From contig JAJHZJ010000496.1 in the NCBI GenBank assembly GCA_023548195.1, positions 4,174,001-4,238,000 on the forward strand: a stretch of 64,000 nt of DNA, in the 5' to 3' direction. The stretch is from Bettongia penicillata ogilbyi. Taxonomy: Eukaryota; Chordata; Mammalia; Diprotodontia; Potoroidae. Shown here in pieces: positions 33,720 through 45,665 of this stretch. Made by a program: the position numbers and the translations under genes. Within the stretch, counting starts at the first letter, position 1. Every line of letters begins with the position of its first letter. Under the pieces are notes generated by a model. It saw only the letters and a list, made by a program, of their open reading frames with translations, did not search any database and was not told where the DNA came from.

Positions 33720-34330
33720 TGATCCAGATCAAGTCCAATAACATTTAATGTTATATATAATGTGGTAACAGGTTAAGGGACTTGACCTGATGGAAAGCAC
33801 ATGACAAACTGGGGGAATTAAAGCCAGGCTTTATGGAGGGTAACATCTGAGCAAGATCTTAAAGGAAGCTCAAGATTCTACAAGCAAAGGTGAGGAAAAG
33901 GGAGGAGAGAGCATTCCAGGCCTACAAGATGGTCTGGGCAAAAGCACAGAGATAGGAAAAGATGGCAGACTAGGTTTGAGCAACAGCTAATCGTCTAATT
34001 GACCTGGACTACAGGGTTTGTCAAGGGGAATAACAGGGAGCTTTTGGAAAGGTGAATGGAAGTCAGAATGTGATGAACTTTAAATCACTGTTCAGGGGAG
34101 CAGAGGCTTGAAGGGAACTTGAGAGTTTAAGTAACAGCTTATGCACTTCAGGGAGGGGACTCCGATTATGCCAAGGCATGGAGGTGGGAAAGGGGATACT
34201 GAGTTTGTGGAACTGCTGGTTGGCTGAAATAGAAGGAATTAAAGGGAATAATCTGAAGTAAATTTGGCAAGGTGGCTGGATCCAGAAAATGCAGGCCTGT
34301 CATGTGAAACTGAAGAGCTTACTGATTATT
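33720..34330 (-). repeat. L2-like marsupial repeat segment
   Basis: 'gagagcattccaggcctaca' and 'ctttatggagggtaacatct' correspond to the middle of the long repeat. Confidence 0.5.
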
Positions 34331-34519
34331 CTTCAGAGTAAAGGCACTTTCAATACCTAAGCTGTTGTGATATAATTATGACCATCAAATATTTCTCCAC
34401 TCATAATCTGATCATGTTACTCCTTTCCTGGAGCATCGTCAGGGAGACTTTCTTTTGTCATTCAACTTCCCCCACCCCTCCATTTGTGTCTTAGGGTTGG
34501 CTGTTTCCTACTTCTTTAA

Positions 34520-35400
34520 TCAAACATTAAGTATTTGTTCAGTGCCTACTTTGGGCCAGGCTCTGTGCCAGGTTCTGAGGATACCAGGATAAAGAATGAA
34601 CCTATCTTTCCTTAAAAAGAGCTTACACTCTAATGGAGGAGATAGCAAATACATTTAAATTATATCAGTATAAATACGAAGTGAATAAATGCAAATATAT
34701 CTAAATAGTTAAACACAGGGTAGCTTGTGAAGGAGGGCACTTGTACTTGGTGGGAATCTGGAAAGATCTGATGTAGGCTATAGTGCCTGAGAGGCATCTC
34801 AGCAAGGAAGGCTGTAAGGAAGGAGTGTATTCTGAACATGACCAGTGAAGAGGCAAATGTATGGGAGACAGAGAGAAGGCCTGCTTGTCTAGGTTGTAGA
34901 GGGAGGGAGGGGAAGTACTTTTCAATGAAACTGGATAGGTAGGTTGGGAATAGGTGGTCTAGGACTTTCAAATCTAAATAGAGAAGTTCATCTTTTCCCC
35001 TGGAAGCACCAGTTAAGCACTGGCATTGACTTAGAAATTCAGATGTGCACTAAGAAAAATATAGTGGCCCAGTGTTGTATATACCAGCATGGGGAGAGTC
35101 TCTAGGCAGGAAGACTGAGTAGGGACTGTTGCAATGAATGAGGCATGGATGACAAGGACCTGGACTTAGGTAACAACTGTGTTTATGGAGATATGGGTTA
35201 GAATGAGAGAAATATGAAGATTGGATGGAGATGTTTGCCAACTGCTGGGATACGTGGGGTGAGGGAGGTGAAGAGTCCAAGATAATGCCTAGATTATATC
35301 AAGCTGAGCTGCTAGAAGGACAGTAGCCCCTTCAAAGTTAAGAAGAAGGGAAGATTTATGGGGAAGATGAGCTCAGTTCTGACATGCTGAGTTTAAAATA
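34520..35400 (-). repeat. Long L2-like marsupial repeat
   Basis: 'attaagtatttgttcagtgc', 'ccaggctctgtgccaggttc', 'agagcttacactctaatgga', 'gaatctggaaagatctgatg' and 'gtctctaggcaggaagactg' follow the family order. It is the longest continuous copy in the window. Confidence 0.65.
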
Positions 35401-35404
35401 GCTC

Positions 35405-35690
35405 TGGGCCATCCAGAAGCAGCTAGTGGTGCAGTGAACAGGGTGCTGGGTCTGGAGTGGGAAAACCTGAGTTCAAATCTGGCTTCAGACAATTAGTAGC
35501 TGTGTGACCCTGGGCAGGTCATATGATCCCTACCTGCCTCAGTTTCCTCAATTGTTAAACAAGGATAACAATAGCACTTATCTCAGAAGGTTGTTGTGAG
35601 AATCAAACAAGATAATATTTGTGAAAAAGTGCTTAGCTCATACTATGGCACATATTAAGCGCTGCACAAATGTTACTGATGATGATGATG
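35405..35690 (+). mobile_element. tRNA-type SINE, near full length
   Basis: 'cagaagcagctagtggtgca', 'gagttcaaatctggcttcag', 'gtgtgaccctgggcaggtca', then the '3' body 'gaagg ttgttgtgagaatcaaac' and a short GAT repeat. Confidence 0.85.
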
Positions 35691-36235
35691 ATGTACCTAA
35701 TAGTTTCCTCATTTTAGGGTTACAAGCCATTGATTCTTTGGGTCTCTTTTTCCCTTCTGTGGATATGAAAAACTACAGGCTACAGAATACAATAATTGCA
35801 ACCACAAAGTTGACATCCTTGAGCCTCACTTCAAATTTTTCAGCTGCAGGTTTCTAGTCCTTTTATTTCTAGGACTCCTGAGGACTGAAGGAAGCAAGAG
35901 GCCAGTCAGAGGTGTGTTCCTCTCAGATGGCACAGATTAGTGTTTAGGGGAAAGGGAGGGACGACCAAACAGCTTCCTGCTACGAATGACTGCAGACGTT
36001 TGAGGGGGGAATATCAACACGCTTTTCAACCAATCAATAAGCACCCACTATTGTGAGGGCAAGCCAAGTAGGATCTTTATGCTGGTTGCAGAACTCCTGA
36101 TAATTCCACTCAAGTCTCTTTCTAATTGTATGTACAGTTTCTTCATCCTCCACCTCTCAGTCTTTGTCACCTTTCATATCCAATCAGTGGCCAAATCTTT
36201 TTTTCTTTATCCAAGACTAGAGCTCTTCATGATTA
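35691..36235. other. Unique intron DNA
   Basis: No gene or repeat recognised. Confidence 0.45.
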
Positions 36236-36239
36236 AGTT

Positions 36240-36465
36240 AAAGCAGTAAGCATTTATATAAGTTTGCAAAGCACCTCACATGTATCTCATTTGATCCTCA
36301 TAATAATTTCATGCTATTTATTTTTCTCATTTTAAAGGTGAGACAGGTAGGTTAGGTGAGTTGCCCAGGGTCACACAGGTACTGAGTGGCTGAGGGAGGA
36401 CTTCAGGGTCTCTGATTCTAAGATCAGCACTCTGGATAGCAATTCACCTAGGCGCCTCATATTTT
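36240..36465 (-). mobile_element. MIR-like SINE
   Basis: 'atctcatttgatcctcataa', 'gttgcccagggtcacacagg', 'agcactctggatagcaattc acctaggcgcc', reverse orientation. Confidence 0.8.
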
Positions 36466-36554
36466 TGAAGGGCTGTATTGTGGAAGGTAGCCTAATTTTT
36501 TTCGATCCAGATAGCAGATCTGAGATCAATCAATCAATAAGGATTAATTAAGCC

Positions 36555-36800
36555 CCTACTGTGTGCACAACAGATAGAGTGCCAGGCCTGGAGTCAGGAA
36601 GACTCATCTTCCCTAGTACAAATCTGGCATCAGACACTTAGAAGCTATGGGACCCTGGGAAAGTCACTTAATCTCATTTGCCTCAGTTCTTCATCTGTAA
36701 AATGAGCTGAAAGAAATGGCAAACTATCCAGTATCTTTGCCAAGATACTGGACAAATGGGGTTGGACAAAATTGAAACAACTTAACAATGACAAACAACA
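36555..36800 (+). mobile_element. tRNA-type SINE
   Basis: 'agagtgccaggcctggagtc aggaagactcatc', 'gctatgggaccctgggaaag', 'atggggttggacaaaattga aacaac'. Confidence 0.8.
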
Positions 36801-36804
36801 ATGT

Positions 36805-36875
36805 ATCAAGCGCTGGGGATACAAATACTGAAGTGAGATGACTTTTGCCTTCAGGGAGCTTATATTCTATCAATG
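36805..36875 (-). repeat. L2-like 3' fragment
   Basis: 'caagcgctggggatacaaat' and 'ttcagggagcttatattcta'. Confidence 0.6.
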
Positions 36876-36897
36876 TGTATAAGTTATATGCAAGACA

Positions 36898-36898
<1 letters not shown>

Positions 36899-36949
<51 letters not shown>
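36899..36949 (+). repeat. (TA)n microsatellite
   Basis: About 50 bp of TA. Confidence 0.97.
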
Positions 36950-38425
36950 TATCATATATAAGACAGTAAATGTTCCTTCACACAAGGAAAAGCTTACTGA
37001 CTGGGCTTTTTGTTGAGGGAGCAAGACCCATAAATGGAGTTTCACAGAGAGACAATCTGATGCCATGTGAGGGACAGCATCACAGGTACTGGCCAGGTAC
37101 AAGCTGAGAACCAGTGACATGTTCTAGATTTGGAAAGCACCTCAAGTGCTTTTAGTGTCTGTGACACAGAGCACTGTGCTGTTCACTGGCATGCTGACAT
37201 TTCATGCCTTGGTTTATTTGTGTCTTGGTCTCTGCCCACAAAGAGCATCACATTGTGTCTGCACTGTCAACAGCTCTGTGACACATCCAAGGAGACACAC
37301 AAAACCCCACCATCCCATCTGTTGGAATTGGCTCTGATGCCACCATTCCATTATTTAGGGTTCAATACTGGGACAAAGGGAGGAGTCTGAGTCATTGAAC
37401 AGTCTGGAAAAGTAATTTTGCTTTGCCCTAACATAGTGGGGGTGTACAACAAGGCTACAGCTTCTCTGGATACATGCTGCTCCCCTCTTCCCTCTGTGTC
37501 GAAATAAATCTGGTCATTAGAATAGACTATGGAAAAGGACATGATGACCTGGATGGTTTTCAGAAATCTGCTGAGTACAAGGGACCTAGACTAGAACTTT
37601 TTATGTGTGTGGGTGGTCATGGAGTTGTATCAGAAAATTTGGGGCTAATCAAGTCCAGGGACAGTTTTGCCTCCCTTCAGGGAAAGCTAATGCATGATGT
37701 GGGAGAAGAGGAGGGACCTGGGCCTACCCCACGTTGTGGGTTGGGGAGAAGAAGCTAAGTCAGGGAACCATCTCAGCAGGCAGGAAAGAGATGTAGAAGT
37801 TGTCTTTCATGCATAACAGCCCACAAGGCTCTTATAGAAGAAAATTTCAGTGTGGGTGACTAAAAAGAAACTAATTATCGGTAGGTATAATTAATGCAGA
37901 AAGAAATTCAGGTCCCTTGCAGGAGGCCTCACTTGCTGGATTAACAGATCAGCTCACAGCTACCTGACATGAAGAGGCAGTTGTAAAGGATGGCACCAGA
38001 TGGAAGGCCTGAATTTTGAGCCATATGACTCCTGGTTCTGCCTCTTACTTCTGTGTACAGACAAGCTGCTTCATTTTTTCCAGGCCTTTGCTTCCTCATG
38101 TACCTAGATCATCTCTAAGATCTCGCCTCTGCAAATTCTACAACCCTCCTGACCACATCCTCAGCCAAAAGGTCCCCAGGAAGTTCTTCAAAAGAATGTT
38201 ATTGATCCCTTATAAAATGAAAGGGTCATGCTGTAAAAAGTGAGGTGAGGCCCAGAAGGCAAGCTGCCCTTGGCTCTACACCCAGCTGCACTCCTAGGTT
38301 AAGTTCTGTATATGTTAAGGACAAATGATGAACAATCAAACTGTCTGAGGACGCACATAAGACATAGGAGATAGGTAGCTACTTACTAGCGATCAGATTT
38401 CTTATTTTGTTCCAAATTTTAATTT
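36950..38425. other. Unique intron DNA
   Basis: Several overlapping 60-94-codon frames on both strands, none with recognisable features or splice context. Confidence 0.45.
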
Positions 38426-38429
38426 TGTT

Positions 38430-38648
38430 GGTCAGTCATTTCAGTCCTGTCTGACTCTTCATGAGCCCATGTGGGGTTTTCTTGGCAAAGACACTGGAGT
38501 GGTTTGTCGTTTCCTTTTCCAGCTCATTTTACAGACAAAGGAACTAAGGCAAGCGAGGTTCAGTGACTTGCTCAGGGTCACACCGCTAGTGTCTGAGTTC
38601 AGATTTACACGCACAGAGATGAGTCTTCCCTATCCACTGCACCACATA
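38430..38648 (-). mobile_element. tRNA-type SINE
   Basis: 'gttggtcagtcatttcagtc', 'ggttttcttggcaaagacac tggagtggtt', 'tccctatccactgcaccac'. Near full-length reverse copy. Confidence 0.85.
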
Positions 38649-38649
38649 A

Positions 38650-39130
38650 TGTATATAATTTTGACCCATAAATTCACGCATTCCTCTTCACCAGCACAAA
38701 CCTTAATAAGGCAATTGGTTCCAGCAGTGACAAGTTCTAAACCCTAGTCTCAAAGACTAAAACTTGCTATTTCAGGCTGTCATTAGTTCATTCATAAGGT
38801 TCATTTCTGCCATTATTGACTTAGAGCAGAGACTCTCTAGCACATCGTTCCTGCAAACTCTGGGATGGCAGGAGAGGTGGCCACATTTTGACTCTGTTTT
38901 CTCAACATTTCTTATATCTAATCCTCAATTCTCTCTCCTCATCTGACCACAAGCTTCCATTTTGCCTGGACCATGACAGTAGCTTTATCATGGGTTTCTT
39001 TTCTCCAATGTACAGGTTTGAGCAGATAGCTTACCATTTTCTCGTTTCAAATGTAAACTTACAAGACATTTAAAGTCCTTCAAAATGTGAGTCCAACCCA
39101 TGATTTTGAATTTACTAAACATTATTTCTC
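38650..39130. other. Unique non-coding DNA
   Basis: 38770-39070 is pyrimidine-rich and may be an old L2 copy; no clear end was seen. Confidence 0.4.
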
Positions 39131-39134
39131 TTCC

Positions 39135-39362
39135 AAGGGGGCAGCACAGTAGATGGAGTGCCTAGCCTGGAGTCAGGAAGATTCATCTTCTTGAATTCAA
39201 GTTGTATGACCCTGGACAAGTCACTTAACCCTATTTGTCTCCGTTTCCTCATACGTAAAATGAGTTGAAGAAGAAAATGGCAAACTCCTCCAGGACCTTT
39301 GCCAAGAACACCCCAAATGGGGTCATGAAGAGACATGGCAGAAAAACTACTAAACAACAACA
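39135..39362 (+). mobile_element. tRNA-type SINE
   Basis: 'ggggcagcacagtagatgga', 'ctggagtcaggaagattcat', 'tgaccctggacaagtcactt', 'aaaatggcaaactcctccag'. Confidence 0.8.
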
Positions 39363-39479
39363 GATTACCACTCTTACATGTTGCAATCTGGGCAAATTGG
39401 TGTTCTCATGGCTCCTAAGACTCAACACTCCCATCTCTGGTGTCTGTACTTTGGCATCATCTACTATTGCCTCCCCCTC

Positions 39480-39810
39480 CCTCATTATTCTGTAATTCCT
39501 CCATCATATTGTGAAATCCTTGAGGGCTCAAGGATTGTTATTATTATTATTTTTTTGCCTTTCTTTGTATCTCTAGTACTTGGCACACAACAGGTCCTTA
39601 ATAAATAGTCTGGAACTGACTTTGTGTATACTCGGTAAATATTTTGTAAATACTCCTTTTTTTTATCCATTGTTTACTCTGAGAGCATGGAAGGTCGTTG
39701 AGGACATGTCTTCCTCCCATACGTATCTTTGTCTCCTCAGTCCTTAGCAGTGTCCTGATGCATAGTAGGAGCATAATAAATGCTTAATGATGGATTGATT
39801 ATTGACTGAG
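39480..39810 (+). repeat. Two L2-like 3' ends in series
   Basis: 'ttggcacacaacaggtcctt aataaat' near 39580 and 'gatgcatagtaggagcataa taaatgctta' near 39755 are two independent L2-type termini. Confidence 0.65.
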
Positions 39811-39934
39811 TCTGGATTAAAAATTAATTGGTAGGCTGAATCTCATATGATAGAATTTAATAGGGGTAGAGATAAAATATTGTACTCAGGTTACAAAGTG
39901 AAACTTTTTTGGGAAACATGGTTGGAGAGCAATT

Positions 39935-40115
39935 TATTTTTAAAAAAATTATTTATTAACTTTCATTAAAAATTTTTTTTTGAATGCCAAATTCTCCCCC
40001 TTTCCTACCTATTGAGAAGGCAAGCAATATAATGTTAGTTGTACATGTGAAGACATGAAAACACATATTTCCATATTAACTATGTATAGAGGGGAGTTTA
40101 TCTGGGAACAAAAGA
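39935..40115 (-). mobile_element. L1 3' end fragment
   Basis: 'cctacctattgagaaggcaa gcaatataatgttag' parallels 'actgagaaggcaagcaattt' in the L1-type element near 55.25 kb. Confidence 0.6.
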
Positions 40116-40695
40116 AAAGCTTTAGTGGATTGCAGTTCCATATGGGTCAACGGTCTGTGACATGATGGCTTAGAGAATGACTAAGATTGAATCTTAGGCA
40201 TCATTAGGTAGGAGTTCGGTGTCCTGGATGCAGGCGGTGATAACTGATAATATTCCTGAGTTTTGTCTCAGTCAGACCATCCCATCTGGATATTGCATTT
40301 AGTTCTGGGTTCCACATTTTACAAAGGGCATCGTTAACTGGAGGATATCCAAAAAATGGCACACAGGATGAAAGCCTTGAGGTCAAGGTCTTGGTGAGAA
40401 GATATTGTTTCATTCTTTATTTTTCTGTCTTCAACATTGTGCCTGGTGTATGAAGGCCTTTGATTCATGGTTGTTGATGCACCATCTGTCAAAGATGGCT
40501 TAGACTTGTTCTTCTTGGCCCCAGGAAACAGAGTCAGAGCAGTGGGTGGAAGAGGCAAAGAGATAAATTTCAGCTTGATGTCAGGAATGTTTTTCTCATA
40601 ATTAGAAGCATCCCTGAGTAAAAGGGACTGCCTTAGGATGCAGTTTCTTCCTTTTTGCTGGAGGTCTTTTAACAGGCTGGATTGTTCATTTTCTG
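40116..40695. other. Unique intron DNA
   Basis: No gene or named repeat recognised. Confidence 0.45.
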
Positions 40696-40714
40696 GAATT
40701 GTATAAATATCAAT

Positions 40715-40865
40715 GTTTGTGTGTCTGTGTGTACATATCCCTATCTATACACACAGACACATATGTGTATATGTATACATACAGATACATATACACACGT
40801 ACATACACATATATGTATACATACACATATGTATACACACATATACACACATAATACATATATGT
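40715..40865 (+). repeat. TG then ACATAT-type simple repeat
   Basis: About 150 bp of variable (CA/TA)n such as 'acacatatatgtatacatac'. Confidence 0.9.
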
Positions 40866-40929
40866 TTCAGGTATAAAATGGAAGTGGTGTCCTTTGAGAT
40901 CTTCCCATTCCTACTTTGGGAATCTGTGA

Positions 40930-41215
40930 TTGTGTGATGCTGTGCCTTGGAGCCTCCAACTCTGCTTGCATAGAGAGGAGCGAGAGGATCCTGTCGTTAG
41001 CGCTGACCATGGTGGCTGACACGAATGAACACCAGCCGCATAATTGGTTTGTGATAAAAGGTACTCGTGTAAGAGTTATAAGCATTTCACATCCTTTTCG
41101 ATCTTGCACTTCATCCAGTGGGGTCCATTGGATTACGGACTCCTGCTGAATTAAAGGAGGTGAGAAGCAGTACATCCACACTTGGCTGATTTTTCTCCCC
41201 CTCAATGTTATTCCT
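40930..41215. promoter_or_regulatory. Candidate conserved intronic block beside exon B
   Basis: Unique sequence just downstream of exon B (gene orientation) with clustered CpG: 'ggagcgagaggatcctgtcg ttagcgctgacc', 'ctgacacgaatgaac', 'ccagccgcataatt', 'actcgtgtaag', 'tttcgatcttgc' and 'attacggactcc'. The reading frame of exon B remains open through it on the minus strand. A conserved splicing element, alternative exon extension or enhancer are all possible; none is demonstrated. Confidence 0.4.
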
Positions 41216-41220
41216 CTTAC

Positions 41221-41276
41221 CGTTTGCCCACACAGTAAATTGCCTTTGTCTGAAGATTCGTACAGCAGGGGGTCCA
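41221..41276 (-). CDS. Exon B of the unidentified minus-strand gene
   Basis: The 56-bp exon lies between acceptor CATTTCTTGCAG|TGGACC and a strong donor CAAACG|GTAAGAGG. It supplies the last two bases of a split valine codon and then 18 codons (DPLLYESSDKGNLLCGQT), ending in phase 0. It is an acidic, polar segment with one cysteine. The reading frame stays open for more than 100 codons into the downstream intron, so a longer, read-through form cannot be excluded from sequence alone. The consensus donor and the phase match on both sides favour the short exon. The intron to exon C is about 9.6 kb. Confidence 0.6.
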
Positions 41277-41369
41277 CTGCAAGAAATGACAAAATGTTTC
41301 CCAGCTGTTGAGTTTCTAATGTCATGTTAATTTGAGTGCTAATTGTTCTCAGTTTTGGACTCATAAACT

Positions 41370-42620
41370 TCTACCTGAGTCCGAGACATACTTGTACCTC
41401 TGGTTTTAAAGTGAAATGGACCATGCCGCCCCTGGGTCAGAAATCAGAATTGATTTAGAAGAGAACTTTTACTTCGTTGCCACTTAAAAGCAAAATGAGG
41501 AGTGGTAGGGGGGAGGAAAGAAGGAGAATGAAATATAATCATGGAATTCCTTTACAATTGTCAGGATCTGAAATGTTTAAAAGATGAACCTACCTAGGTT
41601 AATTTTGAAAGGTCCATTTGCCCAGTTTTGAAAAAAAATACAAAGAAAATATCCCGTAGCTATTGGATTGAAACAGTTTTATATTTTTGCTGTTAGGGAA
41701 GATGATGCTTTTACAATAATAATGAGGAAATAATATGCAGATTAAAAACTTGGCAGAAAAATATAATCATTCAAAATGTTTTCTACTCTACATGAAAGGT
41801 TTCTGACTCAGTAATAAAAGGTTTCCTGTTTTCCAATAGCAGGAATCATGGAAAGGCCAGAGCTGGCTTTCATCGTCTTATCTTTTGTCCCTCTATTGTT
41901 TGGTCCTTGTCCTCCAGTCATCTGCCTGTTGACCCTGTTGTCCAGGCTTTCCTTCTCTCCTTGCCTTCCATGCTATAATCTCATGGTTTTCCAATTTTAC
42001 TGACAAGTCCTTCTCTGTATCCTTAGCTGGTTCCTAAATATAATCTTTCTCCAAGGCTCTGTCTCCTTCCCAACACCCTTGGTTATCCTCATCCATCCCT
42101 GTTGCTTCAATAACCACCTCTGGGCAGATGACTTAGGGTTCTGAACTTTAAGTTGTCTTTAAAAGGAGCTTCAATTTGCCGTCTCATTTTGCTGCACTCA
42201 CTACTCACTGACTGCTCAGCACCTTGAAATCTGGCTTCTGATGTCACCATTCTCTAAGTCTCAACCTCAGTCTTTCCGAAACTCAACTCAGTTTTCCTCC
42301 AAATGCTTCCTTCTTCCTCACTTTCCTATAACTTTTGAGAATTTGAGTTTACTGACTAGATTTCTTGCTCAAACACCAAGCCTTAAGCCCAATTCACTCC
42401 GGAGCTGATAGATTGGACAAGGTCCCCTCCTGACTAGCACAGAATGAATGTAAATACTAAATAGCAACTATTTCCCTTTTACCCAGGAACACTGAGGGTC
42501 TTCCCCTTCCAGTTCGATTTTTTTTTGATTAAAGGAGCCATCCCTTTAGTAACTATTGAAAGAAGCCTATTCATTGAATGGGTGTATCTCACTCAAAATG
42601 AGAATCTAATAGGACCTTAG
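41370..42620. other. Unique and pyrimidine-rich DNA
   Basis: 41870-42350 resembles the interior of an L2-type element ('gtctccttcccaacaccctt', 'ctccaaatgcttccttcttc'). Nothing gene-like. Confidence 0.4.
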
Positions 42621-42624
42621 CCCA

Positions 42625-42832
42625 AAATGGCCAGGGTCTCCCACCGCATCCTGGGCCATCTCCAGTTGTCCTGATGAGTATCTGACCACTGAACCCAGAT
42701 GACTTTGGAGGAGAAAGTGAGGCTGGTGACCTTGCCCAGCCCTCTCTCCTTCAAATCAAAATCAGCTGCATGTCACTTCCCTGATGTCATGGTCCTCTTC
42801 AAGAATGAAGGACAAATACACCAATTACTTTT
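42625..42832 (+). mobile_element. RTE-tailed SINE, 3' part
   Basis: 'catcctgggccatctccagt tgtcctgatgagtatctgac', 'gatgactttggaggagaaag tgaggctggtgacc' and 'tgatgtcatggtcctcttca agaatgaaggac'. The same tail is attached to a full tRNA-type head 450 bp downstream. Confidence 0.8.
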
Positions 42833-42974
42833 GAGAATCCTACCATCTTCCCAGGCTCCAAAACCAGGTGTTAATCTCAGCTCTTCACTCTCTGTGAACA
42901 TGTTGGATACAACCTATATTCAATCCTTTGCCACGTCCTATATGTTCTGCCTCTGCAATATCTTTTGTAAACAT

Positions 42975-43295
42975 GCCCAGGGCAGCTAGATGGTGCAGTG
43001 GATACAGCACCAGTGCAAGAGTCAGGGGGACCTGAGTTCAAATCTCACCTCAGACACTTGACACTCACTAGCTGTGTGACCTTGGGCAAGTCACTTAACC
43101 CCAATTGCCTCATCCTGGGTCATCTCCAGTCATCCTGATGAATATCTGGTCACTGGATTTAGATGACTCTGGAGGAAAAGTGAGGCTGATGACCTGCACA
43201 GCCCTCCCTCACTCAAAAGCCAAGTCAAGTGCAAGTCATGTCATCATTTCTCTGATGGCATGGTCTTCTTCGGCAAGGAAGGATTAACACACTTT
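42975..43295 (+). mobile_element. RTE-tailed SINE, near full length
   Basis: tRNA-type head ('gggcagctagatggtgcagt ggatacagca', 'tgtgaccttgggcaagtcac') fused to the long tail 'catcctgggtcatctccagt catcctgatgaatatctggt ... ggcatggtcttcttcggcaa'. Such heads borrow the RTE LINE 3' end to be copied; that is known for marsupial SINEs, and the assignment here is by pattern. Confidence 0.8.
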
Positions 43296-43299
43296 AAAC

Positions 43300-43905
43300 A
43301 CTTTGTAAACACTCTTTTCTCTTTTCAAACATTGTTGGCACCTTGGTGCCTACTCTCATCACCTCACCTATGGGCAATGCAATATTCCTTTGGTCGATTG
43401 GTCTCCCTCTCTCAAGTTTCTCCTCATTCTGGTCCACCTTCCAGGTAGCTGTTAAAGTGATCTCTGGTCATATTTTTTTCCCCACTGGCTGCCTTCTCTC
43501 CATGATGCCTGGAATCCTCTGCCTCCTCATCTCTGCTTCCTGTCTTTCTTCAAGAACCAACTAAAATCTCACCTTCTCCAGGAAGTCTTTCTCAACTCTT
43601 TCTATTTCTATAGTGCCTTCCTTCTGTTAATTATTTCCATTTTTTTCCTGCATATAGTTTGCTTACTTTCTCCTTCAGTAGATTGTGAGTATCTTAAGGG
43701 TGGGAACTGTCCTTTGCAGCCTCTTGTATCCTCAAGATGTAGCACAATGCCTGGCACATAGTAGACATTTAATTAATGCTTATTAGCTGACTGATATTAG
43801 ATTGTGAACTTCTTGAGTACATGAAGTATTTTTGCCTTTCTCTGTGTCCCTAGAACTTAGCACATAGTAGGTGCTTAACAAATTCTTGTTGACTTGATTT
43901 GAAAT
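43300..43905 (+). repeat. L2-like copies
   Basis: 'ctcaccttctccaggaagtc tttctcaac', 'atgcctggcacatagtagac atttaattaatgctt' and a second terminus 'agcacatagtaggtgcttaa caaattcttgttgact'. Two tandem 3' ends. Confidence 0.75.
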
Positions 43906-44465
43906 GACTCTTTTAAAGACTGTCAGCGATTTCTTCAATTCTAGATCCAATGATCTTGTCTCAGCGCTTGTTCTCCTTGATCAGTCTGCAGCCTTTACTG
44001 CCCTGCTTTTCCTGATTTTGACTTTCCTTGGCTTTGGGGATCCTTTTGTCTCTTGTAGCTAAAGTTCTACTTATCTGCTTAGTGGGTTCAATGATCTGCT
44101 TTGTGCAGCTGATTTTTAAATCTCTATATCTCTTTTTAGGCTCTTTTCTGAACTTCAGTCCCAGATGGACTATGGATATTTCAACTCAATATGTCTAAAA
44201 TGGAGCTTATGTTCTTCTCTTTTAAACTTGCCCTTCCTCTAAGTGCTGTATTTCTGATGAAGGCAATACCATCCTTCTCAATGTTAGATTAATATTCTTT
44301 ATACTTGACTTTGCCACCCCCTTTGCCTTCCAAATTTAGTTACCAAGTCATGTCAATTCTCTTTTCAAAACCTTTCTTAAATCTCACATTGTCACAAGCT
44401 GGTTCAGAACCTTATCGTGTCTCACCTGAATTAATGTAGTAGCTTTGTGACTGATCTCACTCAAG
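43906..44465 (+). repeat. Pyrimidine-rich old repeat
   Basis: Likely further L2-type interior ('gttctccttgatcagtctgc', 'gatggactatggatatttca'). No gene. Confidence 0.4.
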
Positions 44466-45215
44466 ATTAAATGTCTTGAAAGTAGAATGGAACAGAAAGA
44501 AAACAATTCAGTAAGAAAAATTGAAACAATATCAAAAGACTAAAAGTAAGAAAAATCTGTGAATTGTTACATTAGAAACAACTGATCTAGAAAACAGGTC
44601 AAGGAGAGATAATCTAAGAATTACTGGACTTTCTCTAATCATTTAAAAAATGCCTGGATGCCAGATTTCAAGAAAGCGTGAATGAAAAATGCCCAGACCT
44701 CTTAGAACCAGCAGGCAAAGTGAAAATAGCAAGAATCCATGTGTTGATTCAAGAAAGAAACTCCAAAATGACAACTCCAAGGGATGTCAATGAAAAAAAT
44801 TCCATAAGCAGCCAAACAGAAAGAGTTCAAGTACCAAGGATCCACTATAAAGGTCACACAGGACTTTGTGGCTATCCCCACAAAAGAGAGGTAAGAGCTA
44901 AAGACTTATAAGTTCCAATGATAACCTCTCTGGCAAAACTAAGGAAGAAAGGAATAGATTTCCAAGCATTCCTGAAGAAAAGGAAAGAACTGAGTAGATA
45001 TTTTGAAATGGAAATATATAAAGATGTATTTATTTGTTTGGTTGGAAAGAGAAATCTGGAGATAAAATGTTTACGTGCTAACAGGTAAATAAGAAATACA
45101 TGTTATTTTAGAATTCTAGTATCTGTAAGTGTCAAAGAGAAGGTAAAAATAATAGAGGGCTTGTGAGTGGTTTTGTTCTGTTTTATAGGCTTAGTGTTAG
45201 ACAAATGGGAAGGAC
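44466..45215 (+). pseudogene. Decayed L1/HAL1 ORF1
   Basis: 'aacaactgatctagaaaaca ggtcaaggagagataatcta agaattactgga' parallels the RRM-coding part at 1060-1100, and 'gaacca gcaggcaaagtgaaaatagc aagaatcca' parallels 1189-1220. It is interrupted by many stops and has lost its 5' part. Confidence 0.75.
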
Positions 45216-45284
45216 AGGGAACTCTGTTGGGAAAGAAAGGATAAGTAAAGGGATGGAAATCACTAACAGAGTATATGATACATA

Positions 45285-45326
45285 TATTTTATATATTATG
45301 TATATATATATATATATATATATATG
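45285..45326 (+). repeat. (TA)n microsatellite
   Basis: About 40 bp of TATA-type repeat. Confidence 0.9.
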
Positions 45327-45439
45327 ATGTATGTGATGAAATGACATCCCATGAATCCCACTTTCAGTTAAATCAGGTAAGAGAAGATTGAACACAAGTA
45401 CTGCACAGTGCAACACCTCCCTATCCCAATCCCCCAGAT

Positions 45440-45665
45440 TTCAGTATAGAAATATAGTTAGCAAATAAGCACTTATTGAGCTCCTATTGTACTGTGCTAA
45501 GTGCTGGGGATGCAAAGAAAGGCAAAATATTGTCCCTGACTCATAATCTATCGGGGGAGACAACACACAGACAAATATATACAAACAAGCTATATGTTGG
45601 ATAAATAGGAAATCATCAACAAATTGAAGGTGCTAGAATTAAGAGAGATTGGGAAAATTTTTTCA
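45440..45665 (-). repeat. L2-like 3' end
   Basis: 'taagcacttattgagctcct', 'gtgctaagtgctggggatgc aaagaaaggc', 'gggggagacaacacacagac'. Confidence 0.75.
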
